A stretch of DNA of 64,000 bases from ASV31 sp965229765 (GTDB lineage Bacteria; Pseudomonadota; Alphaproteobacteria; Rhodobacterales; Rhodobacteraceae): assembly GCA_965229765.1 (NCBI GenBank), contig CBDDJT010000002.1, positions 310,001 through 374,000 of the forward strand. Reading direction: 5' to 3'. Below the pieces are notes generated by a model. It searched no databases and was not told the DNA's origin. It was given only the letters and a program-made list of their open reading frames with translations. The number at the start of each line of letters is the position of its first letter. Positions within the stretch are counted from its first letter, which is position 1. This document shows positions 61,560 to 64,000 of the stretch, piece by piece. A program made the position numbers and the translations under genes.

Positions 61560-61584
61560 TGACAGGCCCTGCAAGGGCCTGTCA
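61560..61584 (+). promoter_or_regulatory. Intra-operon stem-loop between phnD and phnC
   Basis: TGACAGGCCCT and AGGGCCTGTCA form a perfect 11-bp stem with loop GCA, 20 nt after phnD and 24 nt before phnC. No U-run follows. It probably protects phnD mRNA or reduces readthrough, as with the sugar-operon hairpins. Confidence 0.7.
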
Positions 61585-61608
61585 CATTGCCTCGCTAGGG
61601 GGTCCGGT

Positions 61609-62400
61609 ATGCTGCGCCTCGAGAAGCTTACAAAAACCTACAAGACCGGCGACCAGGCACTGAAGGGCATCGACCTCGAAGTGCCCAAGGGCCAGGTGCT
61701 TGCATTGATCGGCCCTTCGGGTGCGGGCAAGTCGACGATGATCCGTTGCATCAACCGGCTGGTCGAACCCACCGGCGGCGCAGTCTGGCTGGACGATGCC
61801 GACCTGACCGGCCTTGGCGCCGGTGCCCTGCGCCGTGCCCGCCGCCAGATGGGCATGATCTTTCAGGAATACGCCCTGGTCGAGCGTCTGACCGTGATGG
61901 AGAACGTCCTGTCGGGGCGGCTGGGCTATGTCGGCTTCTGGCGCAGCTTCCTGCGGCGCTTTCCGCAGTCCGATGTCGACGAGGCGTTCCGCCTGCTCGA
62001 CCGTGTCGGCCTGCTGCACATGGCCGACAAGCGCGCGGACGAGCTTTCGGGCGGCCAGCGCCAGCGCGTCGGCATCTGCCGCGCGCTCATCCAGAACCCC
62101 AAGCTTCTTCTGGTTGACGAGCCGACGGCCTCGCTCGATCCCAAGACCAGCCGCCAGATCATGCGGCTTATCACCGAGCTGTGCCGAGAGCGCGGACTGG
62201 CGGCGATCATCAACATTCATGACGTGGCGCTGGCACAGATGTTCGTGCCGCGCATCGTGGGGCTGCGCTTGGGCGAGATCGTGTTCGACGGCCCGCCCAA
62301 CAGGCTTACGCCCGAGAAGCTGACAGAGATCTACGGCGAGGAGGATTGGGAAGCCACGATCGAGACCGTGGCCGAGGACGACGACGAGGCCGCGGCATGA
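61609..62400 (+). CDS. phnC: Phosphonate ABC transporter ATP-binding protein PhnC
   Basis: This 263-residue ATPase has Walker A GPSGAGKST (35-43), the Q-loop FQEYALVERLTVMENVLSGRLG typical of PhnC, LSGGQ (146-150) and Walker B LLLVDEPTASLDP (167-179). It overlaps phnE by ATGA. Confidence 0.96.
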   Translation: MLRLEKLTKTYKTGDQALKGIDLEVPKGQVLALIGPSGAGKSTMIRCINRLVEPTGGAVWLDDADLTGLGAGALRRARRQMGMIFQEYALVERLTVMENVLSGRLGYVGFWRSFLRRFPQSDVDEAFRLLDRVGLLHMADKRADELSGGQRQRVGICRALIQNPKLLLVDEPTASLDPKTSRQIMRLITELCRERGLAAIINIHDVALAQMFVPRIVGLRLGEIVFDGPPNRLTPEKLTEIYGEEDWEATIETVAEDDDEAAA

Positions 62401-63212
62401 GCCACCGAGAACTCGACGACATGTTGGGAAGGGGCTGGCGCAAGCCCCACTTCGTGCGCAACCCGGTCCTGCGGTGGTCGCTGGGGGCGGGTTTCGCCGC
62501 CTATCTCGTCGCCGCCTACATGACGATCGAGGTCGACTGGGGCCGCGTCTACGAAGGGCTCGACCGGGGATGGCAATTCGTTCTTGCCTTTGCCAGTCCC
62601 GACTTCGTCAGCCGCGCCAGCGACATCTGGGAGGGACTGCTTGAAAGCATCCTGATGACGGTCGCGGCATCCGTGGTGGGCATCCTGATCTCGATCCCCA
62701 TCGGGCTGGGGGCGGCGCGCAACATCGCGCCCCTGCCGGTCTACGTGATCTGCCGGGGGATCGTCGCCATCAGCCGCGCGCTGCAGGAAATCATCGTGGC
62801 GATCCTGCTGGTGGCGATCTTCGGCTTCGGGCCCCTGGCGGGTTTCCTCACGCTGTCCTTCGCGACGATCGGCTTTCTGTCCAAGCTTCTGGCAGAGGAT
62901 ATCGAGGCCATGGACAAATCCCAGGCCGAAGCGATCCGCGCCTCTGGTGCAGGCTGGATGCAATGGATCAACTACGGCGTCCAGCCGCAGGTCATGCCGC
63001 GCCTGGTGGGGCTGTCGATGTACCGCGTGGACATCAATTTCCGCGAGAGTGCCATTCTGGGGCTGGTCGGCGCAGGCGGGATCGGCGCCACGCTGAACAC
63101 CGCGTTCGACCGTTACGAATACGACACCGCAGCCGCGATTCTCATTCTCATCATCGGGATCGTCATGGCGCTCGAATACCTTTCGGGCATCGTTCGGGCG
63201 AGGTTTCAGTAA
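62397..63212 (+). CDS. phnE: Phosphonate ABC transporter permease PhnE (first)
   Basis: This 271-residue permease has six hydrophobic segments, with the EAA-type loop EAIRASGAGWMQWINYGVQPQVMP and the PhnE block INFRESAILGLVGAGGIG. The start is ATG 62397 in an ATGA overlap with phnC. It overlaps the second permease by one base (TAATG). Confidence 0.95.
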   Translation: MSHRELDDMLGRGWRKPHFVRNPVLRWSLGAGFAAYLVAAYMTIEVDWGRVYEGLDRGWQFVLAFASPDFVSRASDIWEGLLESILMTVAASVVGILISIPIGLGAARNIAPLPVYVICRGIVAISRALQEIIVAILLVAIFGFGPLAGFLTLSFATIGFLSKLLAEDIEAMDKSQAEAIRASGAGWMQWINYGVQPQVMPRLVGLSMYRVDINFRESAILGLVGAGGIGATLNTAFDRYEYDTAAAILILIIGIVMALEYLSGIVRARFQ

Positions 63213-64000
63213 TGCCGGTACTGGACAGAGAGGGCACGCAGGTCTGGCGGCGCCGGACAACCCGGCAGGCAATGGTCCGTTGGGCGGGCTGGCTTGTCGG
63301 CGTGGCGATCTTCGTCGTCTGCTGGCAGCGCATCTCGGACGCGACCACATGGTTCTTCGTCTGGGACGCGCCGCGCATCGCGGGGGACATCTGGACCCGG
63401 GCGACACCGCCCAGGTGGGAATACATCGCACAGCTTGGCCGCCCCATATGGGACACCTTCAACATCGCGACGCTCGGCACCCTGCTTGCGCTTTGCATGG
63501 CGGTGCCCGTGGCCTTCCTGGCGGCGCGCAACACCACGCCCTCGGCGCTGTTCGTGCGGCCCATCGCGCTGCTCGTCATCGTGTCGACCCGTTCGATCAA
63601 TTCGCTGATCTGGGCGCTGCTTCTGATCGCAATCATCGGGCCGGGTGTCTTTGCCGGGGTCGTCGCCATCGCCATCCGGTCCATCGGGTTCTGCGCCAAG
63701 CTGCTGTACGAGGCGATCGAGGAAATCGACCACACCCAGGTCGAGGCGATCACGGCCACAGGGGCAAGCCGTTGGCAGGTCATGGCCTATGGCATCGTTC
63801 CCCAGATCCTGCCGGCCTTTGCCGGGATCGCGGTGTTCCGCTGGGACATAAACATCCGTGAATCGACCGTGCTTGGCCTTGTGGGCGCAGGCGGGATCGG
63901 GCTTCAGCTTTCGTCGTCGCTGAACGTGCTCGCCTGGCCGCAGGTCAGCCTGATCCTGCTTGTCATCCTCGTGGCGGTCGTTCTCAGCGAATGGGTGTCG
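63212..64000 (+). CDS. phnE: Phosphonate ABC transporter permease PhnE (second), 3' end outside window
   Basis: 263 residues are visible with no stop. Helices, the EAA loop EAITATGASRWQVMAYGIVPQILP and the INIRESTVLGLVGAGGIG block match the first permease, its heterodimer partner. Judged by family length only a few residues are missing. Catabolic genes (C-P lyase or another route) may follow beyond the window. Confidence 0.95.
   Translation, partial: MPVLDREGTQVWRRRTTRQAMVRWAGWLVGVAIFVVCWQRISDATTWFFVWDAPRIAGDIWTRATPPRWEYIAQLGRPIWDTFNIATLGTLLALCMAVPVAFLAARNTTPSALFVRPIALLVIVSTRSINSLIWALLLIAIIGPGVFAGVVAIAIRSIGFCAKLLYEAIEEIDHTQVEAITATGASRWQVMAYGIVPQILPAFAGIAVFRWDINIRESTVLGLVGAGGIGLQLSSSLNVLAWPQVSLILLVILVAVVLSEWVS

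Noticed and set aside
1..64000. CRISPR arrays, toxin-antitoxin pairs, restriction-modification or other known defence systems
   Set aside because: No regularly spaced short repeats and no recognisable defence proteins were found, despite the island-like region.

Overview
The window is high-GC DNA that reads like a chromosome or large replicon of an alphaproteobacterium of the Rhodobacteraceae (Roseobacter-type). This is inferred from the density of binding-protein transporters (ABC, TRAP, TTT), LacI/GntR/LysR-controlled catabolic operons, IS3 and IS66 elements of rhodobacterial type, and prophage lysis genes typical of that family. No rRNA or taxonomic marker is present, so the assignment stops at family level. 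The only RNA gene found is tRNA-Ser(GGA).

Region 1 (1-8.6 kb) is a sugar-uptake operon on the minus strand: binding protein, two permeases, UgpC-type ATPase, sugar-phosphate isomerase and a Gfo/Idh/MocA oxidoreductase. A divergent LacI regulator faces it across two palindromic operators 41 bp apart. A clean 1,320-bp IS3 insertion with a 3-bp target duplication splits the isomerase gene.

Region 2 (about 9.3-32.4 kb) looks like an accessory island. It starts at the tRNA-Ser and is closed by a degenerate, collinear direct repeat of the tRNA 3' end and its downstream 240 bp. Inside are a TRAP permease fragment cut by a second IS3 copy that has no target duplication; a serine-recombinase fragment; two roughly 80%-similar remnants of a phage lysis module (M15 endolysin, inner-membrane protein and overlapping lipoprotein); and, between them, a MarR/MBL hydrolase/TTT transporter/aminotransferase cassette. 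Further along are a DoxX/FMN-reductase pair with LysR, a probable periplasmic redox module (Tat-exported flavoprotein, Ig-like/carboxypeptidase-regulatory-like protein, di-heme cytochrome c, small secreted protein) with its own LysR, and an IS66 element with a perfect 8-bp target duplication.

Region 3 (32.7-48.3 kb) is a hexuronate operon on the minus strand: GntR regulator, uxaC, uxuB, a kdgK broken by a stop codon and a frameshift, uxuA, and a full sugar ABC transporter with an embedded 2-hydroxyacid dehydrogenase. An ATACCGGTAT palindrome lies in front of both gntR and uxuA. Divergently, three overlapping Gfo/Idh/MocA genes run on the plus strand, followed by a convergent PhyH-type dioxygenase.

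Region 4 (48.4-53 kb) holds an AraC regulator, TRAP transporter debris, a DbpA-like DEAD-box helicase, a membrane-anchored cyclic-nucleotide-binding protein and an inositol-monophosphatase fragment. Region 5 (53-64 kb) looks dedicated to phosphorus compounds: an Afu/Fbp-type ABC system with a fused permease, a Nudix hydrolase, a Na/Pi-cotransporter/PhoU protein, and a divergent DeoR regulator with a phnDCEE phosphonate transporter that runs off the window end.
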